Shown here: positions 18,461 through 26,539 of the stretch, in pieces
Layout of the letters: each line of letters begins with the position of its first letter
How positions within the stretch are numbered: the stretch's first letter is position 1
DNA from: an uncultured Burkholderiales bacterium
GTDB lineage: Bacteria; Pseudomonadota; Gammaproteobacteria; Burkholderiales; Burkholderiaceae_C
NCBI GenBank assembly: GCA_903871545.1
Contig: CAIQHG010000079.1
Location: 101,301 to 165,300, forward strand
DNA length: 64,000 nucleotides
Direction of reading: 5' to 3'
Notes under the pieces: model-generated
Seen by the model: only the letters and a program-made list of their open reading frames with translations
Told to the model about the DNA's origin: nothing
The model's database searches: none
Made by a program: the position numbers and the translations under genes

Positions 18461-18729
18461 GGTTGAAGGTGCGGGTTGATGCGGCCATTGAGATGAGACG
18501 CAATTGCATTCACTCGACAAAGTTGAAAGAGATTTTGCAGTGCACCGACACCGAATTGAAGCGGTGGTCCGAGGATGGCCGACTGCAAGTGATGTTTCGT
18601 CGTCGCATGCCATCATCGGTTGGGGTCACGCTTGGCTTGCGACATTGGGACGCGGCACTTGTTCAAGAGGCTTTGCAGCACATCAATCAATGGAGAGAAG
18701 ATGATGTTTTGTCCAAGCGACGCAAATAA
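18451..18729 (+). CDS. Hypothetical 92-residue protein with helix-turn-helix-like segment
   Basis: Open frame from a TTG at 18451 (ATGs occur further in). It includes a segment resembling a MerR/excisionase-type winged helix: LKEILQCTDTELKRWSEDGR followed by a basic patch FRRRMP and RHWDAALVQEA. It lies between the recombinase remnant and the TnpB-like remnant and shares their composition. It could be an accessory gene of the element, a fragment of a larger gene, or chance coding left from decay. I do not recognise a family. Confidence 0.3.
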   Translation: MPQRLKVRVDAAIEMRRNCIHSTKLKEILQCTDTELKRWSEDGRLQVMFRRRMPSSVGVTLGLRHWDAALVQEALQHINQWREDDVLSKRRK

Positions 18730-18740
18730 GGTTTCGCTTG

Positions 18741-18869
18741 AGCGAACCCCCCATCAATACATTCCAGACACGCTTGGTCGCTCATACAGTCCCAGGCCTT
18801 TTGGATGCCTATGTCAGCAGCACTGTTCGGCTAGTGCAGATTTCCAAGACGTCCCATGCGGATGTTTGA
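18741..18869 (+). pseudogene. TnpB-like N-terminal remnant
   Basis: A 42-codon frame ending at a TGA reads INTFQTRLVAHTVPGLLDAY and then VSSTVRLVQISKTSHADV. It resembles the start of IS607-group TnpB proteins (TFQTRL, LDAYA, then an RxE-type stretch). No start codon and none of the RuvC-like catalytic part remain. The match is short, so this is a tentative call that leans on the adjacent recombinase remnant. Confidence 0.35.
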
Positions 18870-19351
18870 TCAGCAACGCAAGAGTTTGGATAGGTCTTTA
18901 GGAGCGGCCAATGAGTTAGCCCTTTTGGACAATTTTGAACCTAGATTGCTGTTTTATTTGTTTTTTTTGAGTTATTTGAACCAAATTAGGCTGTAATGGT
19001 TGCTAAAAGTGACAATTACAGGCATAGTACTCCCTTCGATATTCAAGTCGTGTAGCTGTTGTTCGGTTGACTCCTGCTTGATCCTTTGGTAAGTTGTTTA
19101 TATCTGCCAGATTTGATCTTAGTTTTCTCCCTCTCATCATTCCCGCCCTCTTGAGCTTCGCCCGAGGGGGGGGAGGTCTTTATTTCACCCCCCCATTTAA
19201 AGCATGCCTGAAAACGGTTTTTGCGCAATTTATTTGCTACTGCATTTTCCTGTGCAGGTGCACTTGTATTTGTGCGCAGGTGTTTACATGTTGCTGATGG
19301 ACAATGAAATGATTAGAAGCAAAATACGTTCTAATTCAAAGGAAATGGGCT
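18870..19351. other. Intergenic leader region of the infA paralogue
   Basis: About 480 bp with no convincing gene. It contains the tail of the decayed element, a T-rich stretch near 18951-18968, a GC-rich stem-like stretch near 19146-19176 (CCCTC ... GAGGG followed by a G run) and, close to the infA start, AAGGAA as ribosome site. Confidence 0.4.
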
Positions 19352-19615
19352 ATGGCCAAAGAAGAGATGTTGGAGATGAACGGAGTAGTTCACGAGGTTT
19401 TGCCTGACTCAAGGTACAGAGTCACCCTGGACAATGGACACGGACTCATCGCCTACACGGCCGGTAAGATGAGGATGCACCACATTCGCATTTTGGCTGG
19501 AGATAAGGTCACGCTTGAACTTTCTCCTTATGATATGACCAAAGGTCGAATCACTTTCCGCCACATAGCGGGTAAAGGTCCATCCTCTAGCGCTCCCAGA
19601 AGAAAGACCTATTAA
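19352..19615 (+). CDS. infA: Translation initiation factor IF-1
   Basis: 87-residue OB-fold protein binding the ribosomal A site during initiation. The sequence is typical ([20 protein letters not shown], then [27 protein letters not shown] and [12 protein letters not shown]). The C-terminal basic extension beyond residue 72 (ending PRRKTY) marks it as the longer betaproteobacterial paralogue rather than the 72-residue infA normally found with ribosomal protein genes. It overlaps the next gene as TAATG, so the two are translationally coupled. Confidence 0.93.
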   Translation: MAKEEMLEMNGVVHEVLPDSRYRVTLDNGHGLIAYTAGKMRMHHIRILAGDKVTLELSPYDMTKGRITFRHIAGKGPSSSAPRRKTY

Positions 19616-20295
19616 TGGTTGCTCCCCCTGTAAGTCAGGCGGGTTACAAAATTAAATTTGAAAGCATTGAAGTCGAAGGAGGTAAGACTCTTGAGATTCG
19701 GTCGTTGCTCGACAGGATGCAGTTCTCAGATGATGAAGGTATCGCTCTAGAGCTTGGCATTTCCTCCGCTCAGTGGCCTCTTTTTGGCCTGGTCTGGCCG
19801 TCTGAGCAAAAGCTAGCTAATTTAATGCAAAAATGGGTCTTACCCATGGGCCCAATACTGGAGATTGGTTGCGGTTTAGCGCTTGCGAGTTTGGTTATTC
19901 ACCGTAGGCTTGGAGACATTACGGCAAGTGATTGTCATCCTTTGACGCAAGTGTTTTTAAAGCACAACCTGTGCTTGAACAAACTCCCTATGATGAAATA
20001 CAGCACGGGACATTGGTTTAGAGAAAATCCAGATCTTGGACGGTTCTCTTTAATCATTGGGAGTGATGTTTTGTATGATCGTATGTACCCGGCGCAACTT
20101 GCCAAATTCATTCAACTCCACGCTTCCCCCGTTGCTCAAGTGTTGATCGTTGACCCCAACAGGGGCAACAGCAGCGAGTTTTGCAAAATCATGAAAAATA
20201 ACGGATTTGGCTTATCCAAAACCATGCTCTTGGGGCCCTTATTTGATTACACCCCCTACAGGGGCCGGTTGCTTAATTTCTCCCGATTAGGCTAA
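19615..20295 (+). CDS. Class I SAM-dependent methyltransferase, METTL21/METTL20-like
   Basis: 226 residues. The SAM-binding motif I is ILEIGCGLALASLVIH near residue 80, motif II is near ITASDCHP, and the later SLIIGSDVLYDRMYPAQL is typical of the lysine-methyltransferase-16 group, which methylates lysines of proteins such as EF-Tu-like factors, Hsp70 or ETF-beta. Coupled by TAATG to the IF-1 paralogue, it may act on the translation apparatus, but that is inference. The N-terminus (IEVEGGKTLEIRSLLDR) fits the family, so the start is likely correct. Confidence 0.75.
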   Translation: MVAPPVSQAGYKIKFESIEVEGGKTLEIRSLLDRMQFSDDEGIALELGISSAQWPLFGLVWPSEQKLANLMQKWVLPMGPILEIGCGLALASLVIHRRLGDITASDCHPLTQVFLKHNLCLNKLPMMKYSTGHWFRENPDLGRFSLIIGSDVLYDRMYPAQLAKFIQLHASPVAQVLIVDPNRGNSSEFCKIMKNNGFGLSKTMLLGPLFDYTPYRGRLLNFSRLG

Positions 20296-20342
20296 AAGCA
20301 ATCTTTTGTGGCTAGGGGGACTGAGATGGAGTTTGAAAGCAT

Positions 20343-20723
20343 TCAACGAATACTTAGCTTTTGCATTCCAAGCGTATTGTTTTCATAGGTATCAGCTAAA
20401 ACCCAGCCCTGGGTTAGCATCCGTATCATGTACTGTTTGTTATACAAAAATGACATGATGAGCTGAAAAAAACCTAGGGTAAAAAAAGTAAGCACAAGGT
20501 GAAAAATTCCTATGGCAATTTCTCCCCTGAAAACAGGGACAAACCATCCAAAAATGAGATAAGTCCAGGACCATCCTACGTAACCATTTTTAATAATGCC
20601 AGAGGAGGGATGTTGAATGAGTATTCGCTTTTGAAGACCGATTAAGCTGAAGCCAAATACAAATGGCGTCAAAATAACGGCCAATATAAGCCAGTTCCAA
20701 ATTGAGAAAGAGTATTCGAACAT
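20343..20723 (-). CDS. Small integral membrane protein, HrgC-like
   Basis: 126 residues with three hydrophobic segments (about 11-32, 50-63 and 71-95). The central GYVGWSWTYLIFGWFVPVFR motif resembles the G-x-SWT-x-LxFGxFVPLxRG pattern seen in HrgC-type small membrane proteins. No catalytic residues are visible. It stands alone between the methyltransferase and the CoA-transferase genes, both on the other strand. Function unknown. Confidence 0.6.
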   Translation of the reverse strand: MFEYSFSIWNWLILAVILTPFVFGFSLIGLQKRILIQHPSSGIIKNGYVGWSWTYLIFGWFVPVFRGEIAIGIFHLVLTFFTLGFFQLIMSFLYNKQYMIRMLTQGWVLADTYENNTLGMQKLSIR

Positions 20724-20898
20724 AGCCCTTGAGTCCTTTTTTTAGATTATATAGATGTGAGCGAAATACACATTCAAATCAAGTTTTCGATTATGGTGTC
20801 ATTCGCTCTGAAAAATGTGGGTTTTCAATTAGTGGGGCTCAACTCCATTTAAGTTATAACTGTGGATTGGTTTATTTTTTATTTGCGGATTTGATTCG

Positions 20899-22080
20899 AT
20901 GCCCAAAATATCGTCCTCCACCGCCTTATCTAGGTTCAGAGTGCTTGATTTGTCCAGAGTGAGAGCGGGGCCAGCCTGTGTGCGCCAATTGGCTGATTTT
21001 GGCGCTGACGTGATCAAAATTGAGAACGTTAACCCTGAAGATCTTGCAGGCCCAAGGGAGGGACCTGACTTTCAAAATCTGCACCGAAATAAAAGGTCAA
21101 TGACTTTAAATCTTAAATCTAAAGAGGGTTTAAAACTCTTCTTGGATCTTGTAAAAACAGCAGATGTAGTGGTTGAAAATTACAGACCAGATGTTAAATT
21201 TAGGCTTGGCATAGATTACGAGTCATTAAAGGCTGTGAACCCGCGCATTATTTTGGCCAGCATCTCTGGATTTGGTCAAGACGGACCTGACGCGCGTCGT
21301 CCAGGCTTTGATCAGTTGGCGCAGGGCCTCTCGGGCCTGATGTCGGTGACGGGAAATGCAGGGGACGGTCCTATGCGGGTTGGGGCTGCGGTGGCAGATG
21401 TGGCTGCAGGTTTTTTGGCTGCAATGGGTGTCTTGACCGCCCTTTTAGAGCGGGAAGAAAGCGCAGAGGGTCAGTGGGTACAGTCCAATTTGTTGCAGGC
21501 AGGCTTAGCTCTTTTAGATTTTCAGGCAGCACGCTACACCGTCTCAGGTGAAGTGGCCACACAAATGGGCAATGATCATCCCACCTTTATGCCGACCTCT
21601 GCTTACCGGTCATCAAATGGGCACATCAATATAGCGGTCTCAGGGCTTGGGATGTGGGAGAAGTTTTGCGGCTCCATCAAGAGAGAGGATTTGCTCTTGG
21701 ACGAGGAGTTTAAAACAGGACCCGGTCGCTCCAAGGGGCGCGTCAGATTGAACGCGCAGATTAACAAAACAATTAGCACTAAAACAACCGAGGAGTGGAT
21801 GCGCATTCTGAGCGGGGACGATATTCCCTGTGGACCAATATACTCGATGGACCAGGTCTTTGCGGACCCACAAGTCAAGCACCTTCAAGCAAGCGCGCCT
21901 GTTGAGCATCCTGAGCTCGGCGAAATTCATCTCTTAAATCAACCCGTGAAACTCTCAAGAACCCCGGCCCATTTAACAGCATCCGCCCCCCTGCGAGGCG
22001 CCCACACAGCAGAAATACTCTCAGAACTTGGAGTCTCCGAGGAGACCATTGCTCGTTACGTCCAAGAGGGTGTTGTGTAA
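20899..22080 (+). CDS. CaiB/BaiF family CoA-transferase
   Basis: 393-residue class III CoA-transferase moving CoA between a thioester donor and a carboxylic acid. The N-terminal FRVLDLSRVRAGPACVRQLADFGADVIKIEN, the ENYRPDV stretch and the ISGFGQDGPDARRPGFDQLAQG segment are classic. The candidate catalytic Asp lies in VGAAVADVAAG near residue 168. It is followed after 58 bp by an enoyl-CoA hydratase-like gene and then by a Bug receptor, so a CoA-dependent organic-acid breakdown step is likely, with substrate unknown. Confidence 0.93.
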   Translation: MPKISSSTALSRFRVLDLSRVRAGPACVRQLADFGADVIKIENVNPEDLAGPREGPDFQNLHRNKRSMTLNLKSKEGLKLFLDLVKTADVVVENYRPDVKFRLGIDYESLKAVNPRIILASISGFGQDGPDARRPGFDQLAQGLSGLMSVTGNAGDGPMRVGAAVADVAAGFLAAMGVLTALLEREESAEGQWVQSNLLQAGLALLDFQAARYTVSGEVATQMGNDHPTFMPTSAYRSSNGHINIAVSGLGMWEKFCGSIKREDLLLDEEFKTGPGRSKGRVRLNAQINKTISTKTTEEWMRILSGDDIPCGPIYSMDQVFADPQVKHLQASAPVEHPELGEIHLLNQPVKLSRTPAHLTASAPLRGAHTAEILSELGVSEETIARYVQEGVV

Positions 22081-22138
22081 AGGGTATCTAAAATATAGGT
22101 ATCTATCTATTTAACCATCTCAACTACAAAACCGTAAA

Positions 22139-22921
22139 ATGTCAAAAGTAATTACTGATAAAAAGGGTGCCGTCGCTCACGTGATTCTCTCTAACGTGGC
22201 CAAAATGAATGCCATGACCTTAGATATGTGGCAAGCGTTGCCCGTAGCACTAGAGGGTTTTGATCAAGATCCAGAGGTCAGAGTGATTGTGGTCACAGGT
22301 GACGGGGACAAGGCTTTTATTTCAGGCGCCGATATCTCCCAGTTCGATAAGTTGCGCAGTACAGACGAAGCCCAGGCTGAGTACAACACTGCGGTTAACA
22401 AGGCTTATATGGCCCCTATCCTTTGCTCCAAGCCAGTCGTAGCCCAAATAAGGGGTTACTGCTTTGGTGGAGGGCTTGGGTTTGCAGCCTCTTGTGATGT
22501 TCGTATCTGCGGGGATGATGCACAGTTTCGCATGCCCGCAGCAAGGCTAGGTCTAGGCTACGATCCTAGGGGCGTCAAGCGGTTTATGGATATTTTGGGG
22601 GCTGCAAACACGGCAGATATATTTTTCTCCGCCAGACGTTTTGATGCCCGTGATGCGCTCAGAATGGGCTTTGTCAGTCAAGTCCACCCGGTTGCTGATC
22701 TTGCGCTTCGAACCCTTGAGTATGTCCAGATGATCTCTGAAAACGCGCCCCTCACCATGGCTGCCGCTAAGTTTGCCATTCGTCAGGGACTTCAAGTTGA
22801 GTCAGAGCAACAACTAGAACTTGCAAGGGAGATGGTTAAAGAATGTTTTACAAGTGAGGACTATAAGGAAGGACGCAAAGCCTTCGCCGAAAAAAGAGTT
22901 CCCAACTTTAAAGGGGTGTAG
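22139..22921 (+). CDS. Enoyl-CoA hydratase/isomerase family protein lacking the first catalytic Glu
   Basis: 260-residue crotonase-fold protein. The two oxyanion-hole segments are present: FISGADISQFD near residue 60 and IRGYCFGGGLGFAASCDVRI near residue 105. By comparison with classical hydratases, the catalytic Glu after FRMP is Ala (FRMPAARLGLGYDPRG) and the second Glu position appears to be Asp (NTADIFF). The reaction may therefore be hydrolysis, isomerisation or decarboxylation of an acyl-CoA rather than ordinary hydration. It sits between the CoA-transferase and Bug genes in one probable operon. Confidence 0.88.
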   Translation: MSKVITDKKGAVAHVILSNVAKMNAMTLDMWQALPVALEGFDQDPEVRVIVVTGDGDKAFISGADISQFDKLRSTDEAQAEYNTAVNKAYMAPILCSKPVVAQIRGYCFGGGLGFAASCDVRICGDDAQFRMPAARLGLGYDPRGVKRFMDILGAANTADIFFSARRFDARDALRMGFVSQVHPVADLALRTLEYVQMISENAPLTMAAAKFAIRQGLQVESEQQLELAREMVKECFTSEDYKEGRKAFAEKRVPNFKGV

Positions 22922-22924
22922 TGT

Positions 22925-23932
22925 TTGATGAACCTTAAAAGCTTAAATCAGAACAAATGGAGAGCCTTTCAGAGTGGTATTCAAGTTTTGCTTTGCGCGC
23001 TCTTACTTAATATGTTCAGCTCCTACGCGCAGTCTAACTTTCCCGATAAACCGATCAAATTGATCGTTGGTTATCCGCCCGGTGGGTCAGGAGATTTTGT
23101 CACCCGCGTGACTGCGGAGGAACTAGGCAAAGAGCTCGGTGTTTCAGTCTTGGTCGACAATAAGCCGGGCGCTGGGGGCTCAATAGCAGCTGAGTTGGTC
23201 TCTAAATCCCCTGGTGATGGGTACACCTTAGCCGTGTTGGGTCCTAATGCGTTGATTAAGGCTCTTTACCCCAAACTAAACTTTGATCCGGACAGAGATT
23301 TAATATCGGTATCTAATTTGGCACAAGGATCGATGATCATTTGTGTGAATCCAAAGACACCTTTTAAAACGCTAAAAGAGCTTATAGATTATGCTAAAAC
23401 ACACCCTCAAGAGCTCTTTAGCGCAGCGTCGGGGAATGGCTCTACGCCGCATTTGGCGGCTGCTCTTTTTGAGTCCACTGCAGGGGTGAAATTTACAACC
23501 ATTCAGTTTAAAGGGGGAGGCGCTGCTGCGCAGTCAACGATGTCAGGGGACACGCAGGTTATGTTTGCTACGCCCCCAACCGTGATGGGATTTATTAAGG
23601 CGGGGATGCTGAGACCTTTGTCTGTCACAACGGCCAAACCCACCCAATCTATTCCAGGGATAGCGGGCGCGCTTGAGAGCGGTTTGGTGGGTTACGATAC
23701 AAATTTTTCATTTGGGTTGTACGCGCCCAAAGGCACACCACCTGAGCTTATCAAAAAGATATTTGAGAGTGTCACCAAAGGGTTGCAACGCCCTGGAATA
23801 AAGGAGCGTTTTGCAATGCAGGGAATGGATATCACCACCTCAAAATCACCCGAGGCGTTTGAAAACGATCTCAAAGCCGATGCACCCAATGTCTTTAAAG
23901 CGGTGAAAGAGTCGGGTGCAAGGCTAGAGTAA
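22925..23932 (+). CDS. Bug family (TctC-like) periplasmic solute-binding protein, third in window
   Basis: 335 residues with a signal peptide (hydrophobic GIQVLLCALLLNMFSSYAQS). The conserved FPDKPIKLIVGYPPGGSGD and DNKPGAGGSIAAELV motifs that bind the ligand carboxylate are intact; the usual HVPYKG is changed to TIQFKGGGAA. The GTG/TTG-rich start at 22925 gives MMNLKS; one of the two ATGs at 22928 or nearby may also serve. It starts 3 bp after the hydratase-like gene. The ligand is probably the acid handled by the CoA-transferase or the acid sugar of the following genes. Confidence 0.92.
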   Translation: MMNLKSLNQNKWRAFQSGIQVLLCALLLNMFSSYAQSNFPDKPIKLIVGYPPGGSGDFVTRVTAEELGKELGVSVLVDNKPGAGGSIAAELVSKSPGDGYTLAVLGPNALIKALYPKLNFDPDRDLISVSNLAQGSMIICVNPKTPFKTLKELIDYAKTHPQELFSAASGNGSTPHLAAALFESTAGVKFTTIQFKGGGAAAQSTMSGDTQVMFATPPTVMGFIKAGMLRPLSVTTAKPTQSIPGIAGALESGLVGYDTNFSFGLYAPKGTPPELIKKIFESVTKGLQRPGIKERFAMQGMDITTSKSPEAFENDLKADAPNVFKAVKESGARLE

Positions 23933-23977
23933 TGAACGGGTAGGGTCTTAGAGTAAGGCATGCTCTAGGCAATTGTA

Positions 23978-24016
23978 GGTTAGAGCAGGTTAGAGCAAGG
24001 TTAGAGCAAGGTTGAG
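23978..24016. repeat. 10-11-bp tandem repeat, three copies plus partial
   Basis: GGTTAGAGCA occurs at 23978, 23988 and 23999 with a partial fourth copy (GGTTGAG). It lies in the gap between the third Bug gene and the ltnD-like gene. A related CTCTAG/GAGTA sequence is found just upstream. Confidence 0.85.
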
Positions 24017-24128
24017 ATTCTTTTAAACCCTGAAGGGTCGATCAGCGGTTTTTTAAGAGTGAAGTTTTTCTCTAACTCATGTAGTCTCTTTTTAAATAAA
24101 AACTTCAAAACGGATATAAAAAACACGT

Positions 24129-25079
24129 ATGCAAAATCCATCCAACACCCCCGTAGGCGTTATCGGCTTAGGTGCAATGGGCAAGGGAATGGCTGAGTCC
24201 TTGAGAAGGGCTGGCTACTTGGTTCATGTGTATGACGTAAGAGCTGAGGTAGCAAATGAATTTGCTGCCTCAGGAGGGGTGGCCTGTTCCAGCCCAGCCC
24301 ATGTTGCCCAGTTGTGTCAAACACTAATCTCAGTGGTTGTGAACGCGGAGCAAACGGAGCACGTTTTATTTGGATCTAGCTCAGGACCCAGGGGGACTGA
24401 GGCAGAGGCAAAAGGTGCGGCTTTTTCAATGAAAAAAGGCGGCGTGTTTGTGATGTGCTCAACGGTGAATCCGGCTTGGTCTATTTCACTTGAGAAAAGG
24501 TTAAGTGATATGGGAATTTTGTACTTAGACGCGCCCATATCGGGTGGAGCAGCTAAGGCTAAGACAGGACAAATCACCATGATGACTGCAGGCTCTCCCA
24601 AGGCTTACGCTGTATGTGAGCAAGCTTTGAACGCGATGAGTGCAAAGGTCTATAAACTGGGTGACAAAGCGGGTTTAGGTAGTAAGGTGAAGGTGATCAA
24701 TCAGTTGTTGGCAGGTGTGCACATCGCTGCTGCGGCGGAGGCGATGGCTCTTGGAATAAGGGAGGGGGTTGAGCCCCAATCCCTGTATGAGGTGATCACA
24801 CACAGCGCAGGAAATAGTTGGATGTTTGAGAACAGGATGCCCCACGTCTTAGAGTGCGATTACACGCCTTTATCGGCAGTAGATATTTTTGTGAAGGACT
24901 TGGGGTTAGTGCTTGATATGGCAAGATCTTCAAAATTCCCATTGCCCTTGTCTAGCACCGCTCATCAAATGTTTATGCAAGCCTCAAGCGCAGGGTTTGC
25001 AAAGGAGGACGACAGCGCGGTGATCAAGATATTTCCAGGCATTGACTTACCAAAGGGGAAGTCTGAACAAAAGTCTTAA
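24129..25079 (+). CDS. ltnD: L-threonate dehydrogenase-like NAD-dependent oxidoreductase
   Basis: 316 residues of the beta-hydroxyacid dehydrogenase family. The N-terminal Rossmann motif is VGVIGLGAMGKGMAESLRRAG (residues 8-28, glycine-rich), the substrate-binding segment is LDAPISGGAAKAKTGQIT near residue 140, and the catalytic Lys lies in KVKVINQLLAG near 195. It oxidises the C2 hydroxyl of a four-carbon sugar acid to 2-oxo-tetronate. The assignment to LtnD rather than 3-hydroxyisobutyrate or tartronate semialdehyde enzymes rests on the following otnK, otnC and otnI genes, which complete the pathway. Confidence 0.87.
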   Translation: MQNPSNTPVGVIGLGAMGKGMAESLRRAGYLVHVYDVRAEVANEFAASGGVACSSPAHVAQLCQTLISVVVNAEQTEHVLFGSSSGPRGTEAEAKGAAFSMKKGGVFVMCSTVNPAWSISLEKRLSDMGILYLDAPISGGAAKAKTGQITMMTAGSPKAYAVCEQALNAMSAKVYKLGDKAGLGSKVKVINQLLAGVHIAAAAEAMALGIREGVEPQSLYEVITHSAGNSWMFENRMPHVLECDYTPLSAVDIFVKDLGLVLDMARSSKFPLPLSSTAHQMFMQASSAGFAKEDDSAVIKIFPGIDLPKGKSEQKS

Positions 25080-25107
25080 CCAAATCCAGAGCCAAATTAC
25101 AATCCAC

Positions 25108-25135
25108 ATTCCAATCCAAATTCCAATCCAAATTC
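25108..25135. repeat. 12-bp tandem repeat
   Basis: Two perfect copies of ATTCCAATCCAA followed by a partial copy, within a longer stretch of AATCCA-type hexamers (25081-25160) between ltnD and otnK. Confidence 0.85.
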
Positions 25136-25160
25136 TGATACAAAATCCAAACATTAATCA

Positions 25161-26516
25161 ATGTCAAACATACTCTTAGGTTGCATTGCCGACGACTTTA
25201 CCGGGGCAACAGATTTAGCGAATAATTTAGTTCGCTCTGGAATGCGAACGGTTCAAACTGTGGGTGTTCCCAAAGATGGCTCAAACGCCGCCTTAAAAGG
25301 CGAGGTGCACGCAGTTGTAGTCGCCCTGAAGTCCAGAACTACCCCTTCTAGCCAAGCAGTCTTTGAGTCTCTTGAGGCGTTAAAGTGGTTAAAGTCTCTT
25401 GGAGCAAAACAAATTTACTTTAAGTACTGCTCCACCTTTGACAGTACCAAAGAGGGCAATATTGGTCCCGTCACCCAAGCGTTGATGGAGGCTCTTCATA
25501 CTGACTTTACTGTTGTAACACCCGCCTTTCCCGATAACGGAAGAACGATTTTTAAGGGCCATCTTTTTGTAGGAGACGTGCTTCTTGCGGACTCCTCTAT
25601 GCGCACCCATCCGCTAACGCCTATGACTGACTCTAATTTGGTCAGACTCATGCAGTCGCAGTTCAAAGGGACAGTTGGTCTAATTGACTATAAAGTAGTT
25701 GCTCAGGGAGAGGGCGCACTCAAACAGAGAATTGATTTACTCAGATCTCAAGGGGTGAAAGCGGCCGTGGTAGATGCATTATCAAATGAGGACTTAATGG
25801 TCTTGGGCAGAGCCGTGAAAGATTTGCCCCTGGTGAGCGCTGGCTCTGGGCTTGCAATTGGACTTGCTCAGAACTTTGGTCTAAAACCCACAAACCCTTG
25901 CGCAAACTCTCCCACAAACTTACCCAACCCCAAAGGCTTTAAGGCCGTTTTGTCGGGTAGTTGCTCTGAGATGACTCTCAAACAAGTTCAGCACTTTAAG
26001 GGACTTGGACTGCCTTTTTTTCAACTCGATCCTATCAAGTTATCCCAAAGCTCATCCCATATTCAGTCAGCGCTTGAGTGGGCTAAGAATCAATTCAAGC
26101 AAACTCCCGGTCCCATATTGATTTATTCATCCTGCGCACCCGACGAGGTAAGGCTAATCCAAAGGGCGCTGTCCACATCCACATCCATGTCCATATCCAA
26201 TGCCGGTGAAATTGTTGAAAATGCAATGGCTGATATTGCCAATGGCCTTACTCAGATGGGGGTTGGACAGTTATTGGTGGCGGGTGGGGAGACCTCAGGG
26301 AAATGTGTACAGGCCTTAAAGATTTCAAGCCTGCAGATTGGTCCACAAATTGATCCGGGAGTTCCTTGGTGCTACGCCCTGGGCGGCACATCTAAAGCGC
26401 CTCAAAATAAACCCGCTCTAAACGAAGGCAACCTAGGGATTCATATGGCCCTTAAGTCTGGAAATTTTGGTCGAGAAGATTTCTTCAGCTATGCCTGGAC
26501 ACTACTACCTCATTAA
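25161..26516 (+). CDS. otnK: 3-oxo-tetronate kinase (DUF1537 four-carbon acid sugar kinase)
   Basis: 451 residues. The N-terminal motif LGCIADDFTGATDLANNLVR is the hallmark of the four-carbon acid-sugar kinases, and the C-terminal nucleotide-binding domain has LLVAGGETSGKCVQAL near residue 370 and PGVPWCYALGG. It phosphorylates 3-oxo-tetronate at O4. Two low-complexity inserts are odd: a Ser/Thr stretch (STSTSMSIS) encoded by TCCACA-type hexamers and an Asn/Pro stretch (NPCANSPTNLPNP). Both lie outside the catalytic motifs. It is the third gene of the acid-sugar operon. Confidence 0.92.
   Translation: MSNILLGCIADDFTGATDLANNLVRSGMRTVQTVGVPKDGSNAALKGEVHAVVVALKSRTTPSSQAVFESLEALKWLKSLGAKQIYFKYCSTFDSTKEGNIGPVTQALMEALHTDFTVVTPAFPDNGRTIFKGHLFVGDVLLADSSMRTHPLTPMTDSNLVRLMQSQFKGTVGLIDYKVVAQGEGALKQRIDLLRSQGVKAAVVDALSNEDLMVLGRAVKDLPLVSAGSGLAIGLAQNFGLKPTNPCANSPTNLPNPKGFKAVLSGSCSEMTLKQVQHFKGLGLPFFQLDPIKLSQSSSHIQSALEWAKNQFKQTPGPILIYSSCAPDEVRLIQRALSTSTSMSISNAGEIVENAMADIANGLTQMGVGQLLVAGGETSGKCVQALKISSLQIGPQIDPGVPWCYALGGTSKAPQNKPALNEGNLGIHMALKSGNFGREDFFSYAWTLLPH
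26172..26199. repeat. Hexanucleotide-like repeat inside otnK
   Basis: A run of TCCACA/TCCATG/TCCATA hexamers encodes the Ser/Thr/Met insert of the kinase. The unit resembles the AATCCA repeats upstream of the gene. Being a multiple of three, changes in copy number would keep the frame. Confidence 0.7.
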
Positions 26517-26539
26517 TTGAACATTACAAGGCGAGAGTC

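Larger units (their letters stand above)
18242..18869 (+). mobile_element. Remnant of an IS607-like element
   Basis: Three consecutive fragments (a serine-recombinase C-terminus, a small helix-turn-helix ORF and a TnpB-like N-terminus) lie in the order tnpA-tnpB expected for the IS607 family, in G+C-richer sequence just downstream of thiC. None is intact. IS607 elements have no terminal inverted repeats, so the ends cannot be placed from this sequence. Confidence 0.45.

Noticed and set aside
18253..18588. 111-codon reverse ORF behind thiC
   Set aside because: Opposite strand of the IS607-like recombinase remnant; the forward frame carries the recognisable motif.
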